DNA of 24,907 nucleotides from JABSOG01 sp047617105 (GTDB taxonomy: Bacteria; Pseudomonadota; Gammaproteobacteria; Enterobacterales; Alteromonadaceae), in NCBI GenBank assembly GCA_047617105.1, contig JBLGCB010000052.1, forward strand, positions 1 through 24,907, written 5' to 3'. This document shows positions 1-8,522 of this stretch, piece by piece (the stretch's first letter is position 1; every line of letters begins with the position of its first letter). Below the pieces are notes generated by a model. It worked only from the letters and a program-made list of their open reading frames with translations, did not search any database and had not been told where the DNA came from. Position numbers and translations under genes: made by a program.

Positions 1-76
1 GACCTGTAATTGGGTTATTGGTTTACCAGGCACTTAAATTTACTCAGAAATTCGAATGCCTAGAGTTTACCAAAAC

Positions 77-118
77 CGGCCAACTTAGTTGTCGCGGATC
101 GGCCAAGTCAATTGTCGC
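77..118. repeat. Two imperfect 19-bp direct repeats, possible transposon end
   Basis: Two 19-base copies at 77-95 and 100-118 match at 16 of 19 positions. Both begin CGGCCAA and end TTGTCGC, and their starts are 23 bases apart. Spaced direct copies of about 20 bp near an edge are typical of transposase-binding sites in Mu/Tn7/Tn5053/IS21-like elements, but no transposase is visible and I cannot name an element. The rest of 1-309 is AT-rich and shows no convincing gene. Confidence 0.35.
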
Positions 119-309
119 CTAACAACTCTCATTTCTTTTATCGTTTATTTGTCTTTTTTTGCCTCTTTATCATTTTACTTACAATGTTGTGTATTCGCTT
201 TATTTTATGACTGTCATTATTTTTATTTATGACGACCACCAACTTAATTTTGCTGTAGTAGATCCCTTTAAGTTAATAAAACTCTACAAATTCCTCGAGG
301 ACGAACCAA

Positions 310-456
310 ATGAAGAAAAATGATCTCGTGTTGCAGATTCATTACCCCCCATGCATACCTATTCATCCCCATGCAAAAACCAATTCACCTCACCCCCCTT
401 TACCTTGCATACAATCTTATGTTAATGTGCCGTGGTCAATTGGTAATACCAATTGA
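310..456 (+). CDS. Possible small or truncated 48-codon reading frame upstream of pdhR
   Basis: An ATG at 310 follows a good GAGGA ribosome-binding site (297-301) at 8 bases. The frame begins MKKNDLVLQIH, then becomes rich in Pro, His and Cys and stops at 454-456, inside the PdhR operator. The later half overlaps what looks like the pdhR promoter, so at most the first dozen codons may be genuine. It could be the truncated start of a gene brought in with the repeats at 77-118, or chance. No family recognised. Confidence 0.2.
   Translation: MKKNDLVLQIHYPPCIPIHPHAKTNSPHPPLPCIQSYVNVPWSIGNTN
410..415 (+). promoter_or_regulatory. Probable -10 box of pdhR promoter
   Basis: TACAAT at 410-415 matches the sigma70 -10 consensus at 5 of 6 positions. 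The -35 region is weak: TTCACC at 384-389 is about 20 bases upstream. Transcription would start near 421, placing the PdhR operator at about +12 to +38. In E. coli the operator also lies just downstream of the start. This position is the main support. Confidence 0.4.
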
Positions 457-459
457 CCA
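433..459. promoter_or_regulatory. PdhR operator (perfect inverted repeat)
   Basis: Two perfectly complementary 12-base arms (433-444 and 448-459) flank a 3-base centre. The core at 439-453 matches the known PdhR site ATTGGTNNNACCAAT exactly. In E. coli, PdhR binds this site and pyruvate releases it. Here it sits about 90 bases before pdhR and should give autoregulation and pyruvate-controlled expression of pdhR-aceE-aceF. Confidence 0.88.
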
Positions 460-550
460 TTTATACCACTTATACCATGTATCCCAGTATAGAACCTTAC
501 GATTAACCTTGCTGTTAACCTAGCTATAGCCGCCATTTGATGAGAAGGAT

Positions 551-1318
551 TTGAAAATTAAAGCGCCAAAAGTCTCTGAGATTATCGCTGAAAAGCTCGA
601 AGGTATGATCCTCGATGGTAGTTATCACTGCGGTGAGAAGTTGCCGAGCGAGCGTGCGCTGGCGCAACAATTTGACGTATCAAGACCCTCTTTACGTGAA
701 GCGATTCAAATGCTCGAAGCCAAAGGGCTGATTTCGCGCCGTCAGGGTGGCGGCAATTACGTCACCCGTAGTATTGAGTCTGGCTTGTCCGACCCGCTTT
801 ATCAATTGATTTCTGCCCATCCCGAATCACAATATGACCTGCTTGAATTTCGTCATGCCCTTGAAGGTATCTCGGTTTATTATGCGGCCTTACGTGGTAC
901 CGAAGCTGATTTTGCCCGTATCACCAGCAAGTTTGAGGCGATTCAAGACCCGGCTGTTAGCGGTGATTCAATCAAAGAAGCCAAGGTGGTTATTGAGTTT
1001 TATCTCGCGCTGGTCGAAGCCTCCCATAATGTGGTGTTGCTGCATTTGGTCAGAGGAATGGCCAAGCTGCTGGAACAAAATATTCTCGATAACCTCAAAG
1101 TGATTAAAAGTCATTCCAAAGATACATCCAAAATTAATAAACAATTATTCCAACATCGTAAGAATTTATTCAATGCGGTGATTGGTGGGCGGCCTGAAGC
1201 AGCCCGAACTGCCAGTAACGAACATCTGGCGTTTATCGAAGAAACCCTATTAGAAGCCAATCGGGAGAATACCCGAATTGAAAGAGCGCTCAGAAGGATT
1301 GAGCCAAAAGAGCTGTGA
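551..1318 (+). CDS. pdhR: Pyruvate-responsive GntR/FadR-type repressor PdhR
   Basis: Cytoplasmic transcriptional repressor of the pyruvate dehydrogenase operon, with pyruvate as effector. Residues about 5-75 form a GntR winged helix-turn-helix (GEKLPSERALAQQFDVSR, then SLREAIQMLEAKGLISRRQ). Residues about 90-235 form an FCD ligand-binding domain (QYDLLEFRHALEG, HNVVLLHLVR, EHLAFIEE). The length of 255 residues and overall sequence resemble E. coli PdhR closely. The start is odd: TTG at 551 lies only one base after AAGGA (545-549), an in-frame stop lies at 527-529, and the next ATG at 605 would cut into the DNA-binding domain. ATT at 557 has better spacing but would be a very rare start. A perfect PdhR box lies upstream and aceE follows after 144 bases. 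Confidence 0.95.
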   Translation: MKIKAPKVSEIIAEKLEGMILDGSYHCGEKLPSERALAQQFDVSRPSLREAIQMLEAKGLISRRQGGGNYVTRSIESGLSDPLYQLISAHPESQYDLLEFRHALEGISVYYAALRGTEADFARITSKFEAIQDPAVSGDSIKEAKVVIEFYLALVEASHNVVLLHLVRGMAKLLEQNILDNLKVIKSHSKDTSKINKQLFQHRKNLFNAVIGGRPEAARTASNEHLAFIEETLLEANRENTRIERALRRIEPKEL

Positions 1319-1462
1319 TAAAAGCGCAGTGAAATGAGCAAAATTCGACTATGGTTAAACGTTAAAGCTATACCTTAAGGGAAGCCATAGCCTGTACGCT
1401 CTAATAAACACTTTAATGACAAGTTAAATTGAAGAACAACGATTAAACGGAGAACAGTCCAT

Positions 1463-4132
1463 ATGCCAGATATCCAAACTCATGATATCGATGCCCAGGA
1501 AACCTCAGAATGGCTTGATGCCATAGAAGCGGTATTAGAAGAAGATGGTGCCGAACGTGCCCATTTCCTGCTTGAAGCATTGATCGAAAAAGCCCGTCGC
1601 AATGGTGCTCATTTGCCTTTTAATGCGATGACCGCCTATTTGAATACCATCCCGGTAGGTCAAGAACCTGCAATGCCGGGTGACCAAACCATTGAAAAAA
1701 GCATTCGCTCGGCGATTCGCTGGAATGCATTGGCGATGGTGGTGAAAGCCTCGAAAAAAGATCTCGAACTGGGCGGCCATATCTCTAGTTTCGCCTCGTC
1801 GGCGATGTTGTATGATGTCGGTTTTAATAACTTCTTCAAAGCCCCCAAAGGTGACTTTGGCGGCGATTACCTGTTTGTTCAGGGCCACGTTTCACCAGGG
1901 ATTTATGCCCGCGCTTTCGTCGAAGGTCGTTTGAGTGAATCGCAGCTAGAAAACTTCCGCCAAGAAACCGATGGCGGCGGTCTGAGTTCTTACCCACACC
2001 CTAAGTTGATGCCTGACTTTTGGCAATTCCCCACGGTATCTATGGGCCTAGGTCCTATTCAGGCGATTTACCTTGCCCGTTTCCTTAAATACATGACCAA
2101 CCGTGGCATTAAAGATTGCTCTGATCAACGGGTTTATTGTTTCCTCGGCGACGGTGAAACCGATGAGCCAGAAAGTTTAGGTGCCATTAACATGGCTTCG
2201 CGTGAAGGGCTAGATAACCTGACCTTTATCATTAACTGTAATTTACAGCGTTTAGATGGTCCGGTACGTGGTAACGGTAAAATCATTCAAGAACTCGAAG
2301 GGGCCTTCCGTGGCGCTGGCTGGGAAGTGATTAAGGTCATTTGGGGTAGCTATTGGGATCCACTGATTGCCCGTGATACTTCTGGCAAGCTGGTTCAGTT
2401 GATGGAAGAAACCGTCGATGGTGACTACCAGAACTTTAAAGCCAAAGGCGGCAAGTTCACTCGCGAAAACTTCTTTGGTAAATACCCTGAAACCGCTGAG
2501 ATGGTCGCCAATATGTCTGATGACGATATCTGGCGGCTGAACCGTGGTGGTCATGATCCGGTGAAGGTGTATGCGGCTTATAACCGAGCAGTGAATACCA
2601 AAGGCCGTCCACAGGTGATTTTGGCCAAAACCGTTAAAGGTTATGGCATGGGTTCTGCGGGCGAAGGTAAAAATATCGCTCACGGGGTGAAGAAATTAGA
2701 CATCGATGCGTTATTACATTATCGCAACCGTTTCAAAATTCCATTGACCGACGAGCAAGTCGCCAATGTTGAGTTCTATCGTTTTGCTGACGACAGCCCT
2801 GAAGCCAAATATATCAAGGCTAAACGTGAAGCGCTCGGTGGCTTTATGCCGGTTCGCCGCAGAGATACCGATGTTCAATTAACCATTCCGCCACTTAAAA
2901 GTCTCGAAGCCGTGACTAAAGGTTCAGGCAATCGTGAAATCTCCACCACCATGGCCTTTGGCCGGGTATTGTCGGCGCTGATTAAAGATAAAAGCATCGG
3001 TAAACGCATCGTGCCTATCATTCCTGATGAAGCGCGAACCTTTGGTTTAGAAGGTCTGTTCCGCCAAGTCGGTATCTATTCTGATCAGGGGCAAAAATAT
3101 ACCCCGCAAGACAAAGATTTGGTGTCTTATTACCGCGAAGACAAGAAAGGCCAAGTATTACAAGAAGGCATCAATGAGCTGGGTTCATTGGCTTCTTGGG
3201 TCGCCGCTGGTACTTCTTACTCGCTCAATAATGAACCGATGATCCCTTTCTATATTTATTACTCGATGTTTGGTTTCCAACGGGTTGGTGATTTGGTCTG
3301 GGCCGCTGGTGATTCACAGTGTCGTGGTTTCCTGGTTGGTGGCACCTCGGGCAGAACCACGCTTAATGGCGAAGGTTTACAGCACCAGGATGGTCACAGT
3401 CATATTCATTTTGGCAGTGTGCCAAACTGTGTTACTTATGATCCAACTTATGGTTATGAAGTGGCAGTGATTGTACAAAATGGTATTCAGCGCATGTACG
3501 GCGATCACGAGAATGTCTTCTTCTACCTGACCGTGTTGAACGAAAACTACCTTCAGCCTGAAATGCCTAAAGATTGTCAAGAAGGCATCTTAAAAGGTAT
3601 GTATAAGCTTGATCGTATTGAAGCCAAAAACAGCGAGCTGAATGTGCAGTTGATGGGTTGTGGCAGTATTTTGCAACAAGTGCGTCAGGCTGCGACCATT
3701 TTGGCCGATGAATATGGCGTGAGTTCAACGGTTTACAGTGTAACTTCGTTTAACGAACTGGCCCGTGATGGACTGGAATGTGAGCGCTGGAACATGTTAC
3801 ATCCAGAAAACACCCCGAAACAACCTTATATCACTGACCTGATGGAAAATGAAAAAGGTCCGGCGATTGCGGCGACAGATTACGTTAAATTGTTTGCCGA
3901 TCAAGTCAGAGCCTGGGTCCCTACCGAGTATCGTGCGCTGGGTACTGACGGCTTTGGTCGTTCAGACAGTCGTGCGCGTTTACGTTTCCATTTCGAAGTG
4001 GATTATAAACATGTGGTTGTGGCGGCATTGGGCGAATTGTCTCGACGAGGCGAAATTAAAGGTTCAGTGGTTACTAAAGCCATGGAAAAATACGATATCA
4101 ATCCTGATCGTATCAACCCGTTACATGCTTAA
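1463..4132 (+). CDS. aceE: Pyruvate dehydrogenase E1 component (homodimeric type)
   Basis: Thiamine-diphosphate-dependent E1 subunit that decarboxylates pyruvate and acetylates the lipoyl groups of E2, within the cytoplasmic pyruvate dehydrogenase complex. The length of 889 residues is close to the 887 of E. coli AceE. The TPP/Mg-binding motif runs from GDGETDEPES at about residue 229 to NCNLQRLDGPV about 30 residues later. The C-terminal half carries conserved transketolase-type sequence (IPIIPDEARTFGLEGLF, GRTTLNGEGLQHQDGHSH). The N-terminal segment matches the E2-binding part of the family. ATG at 1463 has CGGAGA at 1448-1453. Second gene of pdhR-aceE-aceF, 18 bases before aceF. No disruption is visible. 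Confidence 0.98.
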   Translation: MPDIQTHDIDAQETSEWLDAIEAVLEEDGAERAHFLLEALIEKARRNGAHLPFNAMTAYLNTIPVGQEPAMPGDQTIEKSIRSAIRWNALAMVVKASKKDLELGGHISSFASSAMLYDVGFNNFFKAPKGDFGGDYLFVQGHVSPGIYARAFVEGRLSESQLENFRQETDGGGLSSYPHPKLMPDFWQFPTVSMGLGPIQAIYLARFLKYMTNRGIKDCSDQRVYCFLGDGETDEPESLGAINMASREGLDNLTFIINCNLQRLDGPVRGNGKIIQELEGAFRGAGWEVIKVIWGSYWDPLIARDTSGKLVQLMEETVDGDYQNFKAKGGKFTRENFFGKYPETAEMVANMSDDDIWRLNRGGHDPVKVYAAYNRAVNTKGRPQVILAKTVKGYGMGSAGEGKNIAHGVKKLDIDALLHYRNRFKIPLTDEQVANVEFYRFADDSPEAKYIKAKREALGGFMPVRRRDTDVQLTIPPLKSLEAVTKGSGNREISTTMAFGRVLSALIKDKSIGKRIVPIIPDEARTFGLEGLFRQVGIYSDQGQKYTPQDKDLVSYYREDKKGQVLQEGINELGSLASWVAAGTSYSLNNEPMIPFYIYYSMFGFQRVGDLVWAAGDSQCRGFLVGGTSGRTTLNGEGLQHQDGHSHIHFGSVPNCVTYDPTYGYEVAVIVQNGIQRMYGDHENVFFYLTVLNENYLQPEMPKDCQEGILKGMYKLDRIEAKNSELNVQLMGCGSILQQVRQAATILADEYGVSSTVYSVTSFNELARDGLECERWNMLHPENTPKQPYITDLMENEKGPAIAATDYVKLFADQVRAWVPTEYRALGTDGFGRSDSRARLRFHFEVDYKHVVVAALGELSRRGEIKGSVVTKAMEKYDINPDRINPLHA

Positions 4133-4150
4133 TCAGGAGAGATAAACATT

Positions 4151-5851
4151 ATGACAAACATAATAGATGTACAAGTACCTGATGTTGGCGACGATGCGGT
4201 TGAAGTGATTGAACTATGTGTCGCAGTCGGTGATGTGGTTGAAGCCGAGGACTCGCTGATTGTTGTCGAAACCGACAAAGCGACCATGGATATTCCTTCA
4301 CCAGAGTCTGGCACCATCAGTGGCATTACCGTTGCTGTGGGTGACAAGGTTTCACAAGGCTCGTTGATTGTTAAATTGACCATCTCGGCAGGCGACGCTG
4401 TTGAATCGGCACCTGAAGCTACACCTGAAGCTATGCCTGAAGTGACAGCACCCGTTGTCGAAGAAGCACCGGCAGCAGCCCCTGCGCCGCAAGCGGCTCC
4501 AGCAGTATCAGTCGCCGTGCCTGCGGCCAGCGAAATTATCGAAGTCACGGTGCCAGATATTGGCTCTGATGAAGCCGTGGATGTTATTGAAGTATTGGTC
4601 AAGGTTGGCGATACCATCAGTAAAGAAGATGGTTTGGTCACAGTTGAAACCGACAAAGCCACCATGGACGTGCCGAGCATGGCCGCTGGTGTGGTCAAAG
4701 AAGTTAAAGTGTCTACTGGCGATAAAGTACAGCTTGGCAGTGTACTGGTGATGCTTGAAGTGGCAGGCAGTGTTGCGGCTACTCCGGCAGCTGCAACAGC
4801 TACGGCGGCTGCACCAACTGCACCTGTTGGGGCAACAGCACCATCAAAGCAAAAGCCTAACGAGAAAAAAGCACCACCAGTGCCGCATCATCCCATGGCC
4901 AGAGCAGGCAGTATCGGTTCAGGTAAGGTGTATGCGTCTCCTTCAGTGCGCCGAGTGGCCAGTGAGTATGGCGTTGATATGACCAAGGTCAAAGGCAGCG
5001 GTCGTAAATCTCGCATTCTCAAAGAAGATGTTCAGGCGTATGTTAAATATGAGCTGTCACGTCCTAAAGCCACAGCCGCAGCGAATATCTCTAGCGGTAG
5101 CGGTGGTTTACAGCTGATTGCGCCGCCTAAGGTCGATTTCAGCAAGTTTGGTGAGATTGAAGAGAAACCGTTAACCCGGATTCAGAAGATTTCTGGCCCT
5201 AACCTGCATCGCAACTGGGTGACCATTCCTCATGTGACTCAGTTTGATGAAGCGGATATTACCGATGTCGAAGCGTTCAGAAAAGAACAAAATGCCCTCG
5301 GTAAAAAGCAAAAATCAGAGGTTAAAATCACCCCGTTAGTGTTTATCATGAAAGCCGTGGCCAAATCACTTGAGGCGTTCCCGGTGTTTAATTCTTCATT
5401 GGCGGCCGATGGCGAGCATCTGGTGATGAAGCAATATGTTCATATCGGTATTGCGGTCGATACACCCAATGGTTTGGTAGTCCCCGTGGTTCGTGATGTT
5501 AATAAAAAAGGCATTTACGACTTGTCACGAGAACTGATGGACATTTCGGTGAAAGCCCGTGATGGCAAGCTTAAAGCACAAGATATGCAGGGTGGTTGTA
5601 TGACCATCTCTAGCCTTGGTGGAATTGGTGGTACGGCATTTACGCCGATTATCAATGCCCCTGAAGTGGCGATTTTGGGTGTGTCTAAGAGCGAGATTAA
5701 ACCTAAATGGGATGGTGAAGCATTTCAGCCTCGACTGATGTTGCCGTTGTCGTTGTCTTATGATCATCGAGTGGTCGACGGGGCATTGGCGGCACGCTTT
5801 AGCGTTTATCTAAGCGCGTTGATGTCAGATATACGAAAATTGATTTTATAA
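4151..5851 (+). CDS. aceF: Pyruvate dehydrogenase E2, dihydrolipoyl acetyltransferase
   Basis: Core subunit that transfers acetyl groups from lipoyl-lysine to CoA. Domains in order: lipoyl domain 1 (about 1-80, ETDKAT with Lys43), an Ala/Pro/Glu-rich linker, lipoyl domain 2 (about 128-205, ETDKAT with Lys169), a second Ala/Thr/Pro linker, a peripheral-subunit-binding domain (about 260-300, YASPSVRRVASEYGVD), and the catalytic domain to the C-terminus with HRVVDG (His539, Asp543). It is 566 residues with two lipoyl domains. E. coli has about 630 residues and three, but two is common elsewhere. ATG at 4151 has AGGAGA at 4135-4140. Co-transcribed with aceE; a hairpin follows 10 bases after the stop. 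Confidence 0.97.
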   Translation: MTNIIDVQVPDVGDDAVEVIELCVAVGDVVEAEDSLIVVETDKATMDIPSPESGTISGITVAVGDKVSQGSLIVKLTISAGDAVESAPEATPEAMPEVTAPVVEEAPAAAPAPQAAPAVSVAVPAASEIIEVTVPDIGSDEAVDVIEVLVKVGDTISKEDGLVTVETDKATMDVPSMAAGVVKEVKVSTGDKVQLGSVLVMLEVAGSVAATPAAATATAAAPTAPVGATAPSKQKPNEKKAPPVPHHPMARAGSIGSGKVYASPSVRRVASEYGVDMTKVKGSGRKSRILKEDVQAYVKYELSRPKATAAANISSGSGGLQLIAPPKVDFSKFGEIEEKPLTRIQKISGPNLHRNWVTIPHVTQFDEADITDVEAFRKEQNALGKKQKSEVKITPLVFIMKAVAKSLEAFPVFNSSLAADGEHLVMKQYVHIGIAVDTPNGLVVPVVRDVNKKGIYDLSRELMDISVKARDGKLKAQDMQGGCMTISSLGGIGGTAFTPIINAPEVAILGVSKSEIKPKWDGEAFQPRLMLPLSLSYDHRVVDGALAARFSVYLSALMSDIRKLIL

Positions 5852-5861
5852 TCTTTGCTAG

Positions 5862-5900
5862 AGCCGTGATATAGAGGTTTCAACCTTTTCACGGCTTTGT
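5862..5900 (+). terminator. Hairpin after aceF, probable terminator
   Basis: AGCCGTGA (5862-5869) pairs with TCACGGCT (5889-5896). A small nested hairpin AGGTT/AACCT sits inside (5875-5886). The 3' side continues TTTGTT, a short imperfect T-run. It probably ends or reduces the pdhR-aceE-aceF transcript, leaving lpdA partly independent, as in E. coli where lpd has its own promoter. Confidence 0.6.
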
Positions 5901-6015
5901 TAGAATTAGCGCAAATTTTTAGACATCTGAGTTAATTGCAGTCATCAGGCGTCATTTAAGCAAAACAGTATTCGCACAGGTCGCGGCCTGACGGAATCAA
6001 ACGACAGAGGTTTAC

Positions 6016-7443
6016 ATGAGTAACGAGATCAAAACTCAAGTGGTAGTATTGGGCGCAGGCCCTGGTGGATATTCAGCGGCATTTCGTGCGGCTGATTTAG
6101 GCTTAGATGTTGTTCTGGTTGAAAGCCGGGCGACCCTGGGTGGTGTTTGTTTGAATGTTGGTTGTATTCCGTCAAAAGCCCTGTTGCATGTGGCTAAAGT
6201 CATTGACGATGCTGCTGCAATGGCCAGCCATGGGGTAACCTTTGGCAAGCCAGAAATTGACCTAGATAAGATTCGCGGCTGGAAAGACAGCGTGGTTGCA
6301 CAGTTGACAGGTGGTTTGACCGGTATGGCTAAAGGCCGTAAAGTCACCACGGTGAATGGTTATGGTAAATTTACTGGCAGCAACACCATTGCCGTTGAAG
6401 GCCCTGATGGCACCACCACTATCTCATTTGATCAGGCGATTGTCGCTGCCGGTTCTGAGCCAGTCTCTTTGCCGTTTATTCCTGAAGATCCACGTATCAT
6501 CGATTCTACTGGCGCATTAGAATTGGCCGACGTACCAGAAGAATTGCTGGTATTGGGTGGCGGTATTATCGGTCTTGAAATGGGCACGGTATACAAAGCA
6601 TTGGGTTCAAATGTCAGCGTGGTTGAGTTTCTTGACCAATTGGTCCCAGCGGCTGATAAAGACATTGTTCGAGTTTATAATACCTTCAACAAAAAACGTT
6701 TTAACATTATGTTGTCAACCAAAGTGGTTGCGGTTGAAGCCAAAGATGACGGTTTGTATGTCACTTTTGAAGGCAAAAAAGCACCAGCCGAACCAGTACG
6801 TTATGACAAGATTTTGGTGGCGGTTGGTCGCTCACCAAACGGCAAAAAAGTCGATGCCGATAAAGCCGGTGTTGCGGTTGATGAGCGTGGTTTCATCAAT
6901 GTTGATAACCAGTTACGCACCAACGTCAATCATATCTTTGCCATTGGTGATGTGGTTGGTCAACCTATGTTGGCGCACAAAGCCGTGCATGAAGGCCATG
7001 TTGCTGCCGAAGTGATTGCTGGCATGAAGCATTTCTTCGATCCTAAGTGCATTCCTTCAATCGCTTATACTGACCCTGAGATTGCATGGGTTGGTGTGAC
7101 TGAGAAAGAAGCCAAAGAACAGGGCCTGAACTTCGAAGTGGCTAAATTCCCATGGGCTGCCTCTGGTCGTGCTATCGCTTCTGCACGTACAGAAGGTGTC
7201 ACTAAGATGATCTTCGACAAAGATAACGGTCGAGTACTTGGTGGTGCTATCGTTGGTATCAATGCGGGTGAAATGTTGGGCGAAATCTGTTTGGCTATTG
7301 AAATGGGCGCAGATGCTGAAGATATTGGTTTGACCATTCATGCTCACCCAACATTGAACGAATCTATTGGTGCGGCGGCTGAGATTTTCGAAGGTAGTAT
7401 TACTGATTTGCCTAATGCTAAGGCGAAGAAGAAGAAAAAATAA
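6016..7443 (+). CDS. lpdA: Dihydrolipoyl dehydrogenase (E3)
   Basis: FAD flavoprotein that reoxidises dihydrolipoamide with NAD+. It serves the pyruvate and 2-oxoglutarate dehydrogenase complexes and usually the glycine cleavage system. The N-terminal FAD fold has GAGPGGYSAA (about 13-22). The redox-active disulfide is in GGVCLNVGCIPSKALL (Cys45, Cys50). The NAD fold has LGGGIIGLEMG (about residue 180), then GDVVGQPMLAHKA, and the dimer-interface catalytic pair is in HAHPTLNE (His444, Glu449). The length of 475 equals the family norm. The tail is unusually basic (KAKKKKK). ATG has AGAGG at 6006-6010, 5 bases upstream. The 164-base gap from aceF includes a hairpin and room for its own promoter. 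Confidence 0.98.
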   Translation: MSNEIKTQVVVLGAGPGGYSAAFRAADLGLDVVLVESRATLGGVCLNVGCIPSKALLHVAKVIDDAAAMASHGVTFGKPEIDLDKIRGWKDSVVAQLTGGLTGMAKGRKVTTVNGYGKFTGSNTIAVEGPDGTTTISFDQAIVAAGSEPVSLPFIPEDPRIIDSTGALELADVPEELLVLGGGIIGLEMGTVYKALGSNVSVVEFLDQLVPAADKDIVRVYNTFNKKRFNIMLSTKVVAVEAKDDGLYVTFEGKKAPAEPVRYDKILVAVGRSPNGKKVDADKAGVAVDERGFINVDNQLRTNVNHIFAIGDVVGQPMLAHKAVHEGHVAAEVIAGMKHFFDPKCIPSIAYTDPEIAWVGVTEKEAKEQGLNFEVAKFPWAASGRAIASARTEGVTKMIFDKDNGRVLGGAIVGINAGEMLGEICLAIEMGADAEDIGLTIHAHPTLNESIGAAAEIFEGSITDLPNAKAKKKKK

Positions 7444-7527
7444 CTATTTCTGCCGCTTTAGGGGTGAAGGCTGATTTTGACCGTGTGGTATTTGCGGCAT
7501 AAATAGTAATCGCTTACAGCGGGTTTA

Positions 7528-7564
7528 AAAAGCTCACCAGACGTTATGTCGGTGGGCTTTTTTT
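7528..7564 (+). terminator. Rho-independent terminator of lpdA
   Basis: AGCTCACC (7531-7538) pairs with GGTGGGCT (7551-7558), including one G-T pair, and is extended by GAC/GTC around a GTTAT loop. An A-run precedes it and seven T's follow (7558-7564). A textbook intrinsic terminator about 85 bases after the lpdA stop. Confidence 0.88.
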
Positions 7565-7700
7565 GTGCTTGTGCATTCCAACTTGATGGAGGATTATCTT
7601 TGTGTGACCAAAATTCCGTATTGCATATTACGTAAGGCGGGATTATACTAGATTATAATTAGGAATGAGAATTCAATAAAACCGAAGATTGATATGATAT

Positions 7701-7736
7701 ACCGTAGGGTGGTCACGCTTTTTGTGCCCACGCGTG
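7701..7736. repeat. Short palindromic REP-like element
   Basis: The segment reads CGTAGGGTGG followed by a hairpin: GTGG and CAC (7709-7716) pair with GTG and CCAC (7724-7731), with one T-C mismatch, around GCTTTTT, then CGCGTGA. From memory, similar GTAGGGTGGGCACGC units are dispersed in many bacterial genomes. The mismatch suggests a slightly decayed copy. The rest of 7566-7848 shows no gene, apart from a small ATGCCT/AGGCAT hairpin at 7754-7772 and a promoter region for the antitoxin. Confidence 0.45.
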
Positions 7737-7848
7737 ACTTGCCGCTATAGACATGCCTTTCTTACAGGCATATACCATGTTTCGCGTCACACTCGAAAAT
7801 TATGTAATTATGGTTTCTTACCCCAGATGATCACCAAGCGAGGTTAAA

Positions 7849-8214
7849 ATGAGTATTGATATTAATGATATTGGCAAAATGGACTTTAGTGATATTTCTA
7901 CTGGCAAGGAAGCACCTGTGCATCCTGGTGAAGTGTTAAAAGAGGATTACTTGGTGCCGTTGAATATAACTGCAAACGCGTTGGCATTGGCGATCAGGGT
8001 GCCTCCTTCTCGAATATCTGCGATTATTAATGGTAAGCGCAGTATTACGCCAGAAACCGCTTTAAGGTTAGCGCAATATTTTGGTGGCGATCCGGTGACT
8101 TGGATGAACTTGCAGGTGCATTATGATTTGACTGTGGCTGAGCAGAGTTTTGGTGAACAAATACGCCTTGAGGTTCTGACACCAAAGTCCACTGAGCATG
8201 TTGAAATGGTTTAG
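7849..8214 (+). CDS. higA: HigA-type (XRE family) antitoxin, no toxin partner visible
   Basis: Small DNA-binding protein of the HigA/VapI group, which normally neutralises a RelE-fold HigB ribonuclease and represses its own operon. The family core starts at about residue 24 (PVHPGEVLKEDYL). The helix-turn-helix follows (ITANALALAIRVPPSRISAI, then NGKRSITPETALRLAQYFGG), and the conserved WMNLQVHYDL is near residue 90. It is 121 residues, with about 20 extra N-terminal residues; CGAGG at 7839-7843 supports this longer start. HigB normally lies just upstream or downstream, but neither 7566-7848 nor 8215-8522 holds a RelE-like frame. It may be a solitary antitoxin or an autonomous regulator. Confidence 0.85.
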   Translation: MSIDINDIGKMDFSDISTGKEAPVHPGEVLKEDYLVPLNITANALALAIRVPPSRISAIINGKRSITPETALRLAQYFGGDPVTWMNLQVHYDLTVAEQSFGEQIRLEVLTPKSTEHVEMV

Positions 8215-8333
8215 CCAGTTTTTGGTTGTGGGTGAGAGGAGAGTTTGCTGTTTTGGTCGCTGAAATGTTTTGCCTGCACTTGCTTGTCGGGGCGGCATCC
8301 TGCTATGGTATCAAGCACTTATCTAGTTATCGT

Positions 8334-8479
8334 CCAGAAACTCACATCCATGTGAGATTTCTGGAGCAAGCTACGTTTAAGCAAGTGAAACTACGCTTAC
8401 ATTTCAACAAGTTGAAATGGCGTCACATCCGTGTGCCGCATAGCTAGTGCCCTAAAACTTCGTTTTAAGACGGGCACTA
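8334..8479. repeat. Cluster of three strong hairpins, compound palindromic element
   Basis: Three inverted repeats lie within 146 bases. Hairpin A pairs CCAGAAACTCACAT with its complement around CC, with one bulged A (8334-8364). Hairpin B pairs CATTTCAAC with GTTGAAATG around AA (8400-8419). Hairpin C pairs TAGTGCCC with GGGCACTA and TAAAAC with GTTTTA around TTC (8445-8479). There is no T-run, so none is a normal terminator. This fills most of the gap between the antitoxin and the YCII gene; the open frame across it is not credible. It may be a non-autonomous mobile repeat or a structured RNA. Confidence 0.6.
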
Positions 8480-8522
8480 TCTAACCCCAAATGTCCAAAA
8501 ACAAATCGCAAGGAATTTAACA

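Noticed and set aside
320..523. 67-residue open frame upstream of pdhR
   Set aside because: It spans the promoter and operator, has no ribosome site and low-complexity composition. The frame starting at 310 is better supported but also doubtful.
4129..4698. 189-residue antisense frame opposite aceF
   Set aside because: It is a shadow of the Ala/Pro/Glu-rich lipoyl and linker codons. The Ser/Thr/Ala bias comes from aceF codon use, and it has no start context.
8226..8447. 73-residue open frame after higA, considered as a toxin gene
   Set aside because: It crosses two near-perfect hairpins of the repeat at 8334-8479, has no ribosome site and does not resemble HigB/RelE.
8334..8479. Integron attC site
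   Set aside because: The paired core boxes of attC (RYYYAAC and GTTRRRY) are not present at the ends, and no integrase or cassette array is visible.
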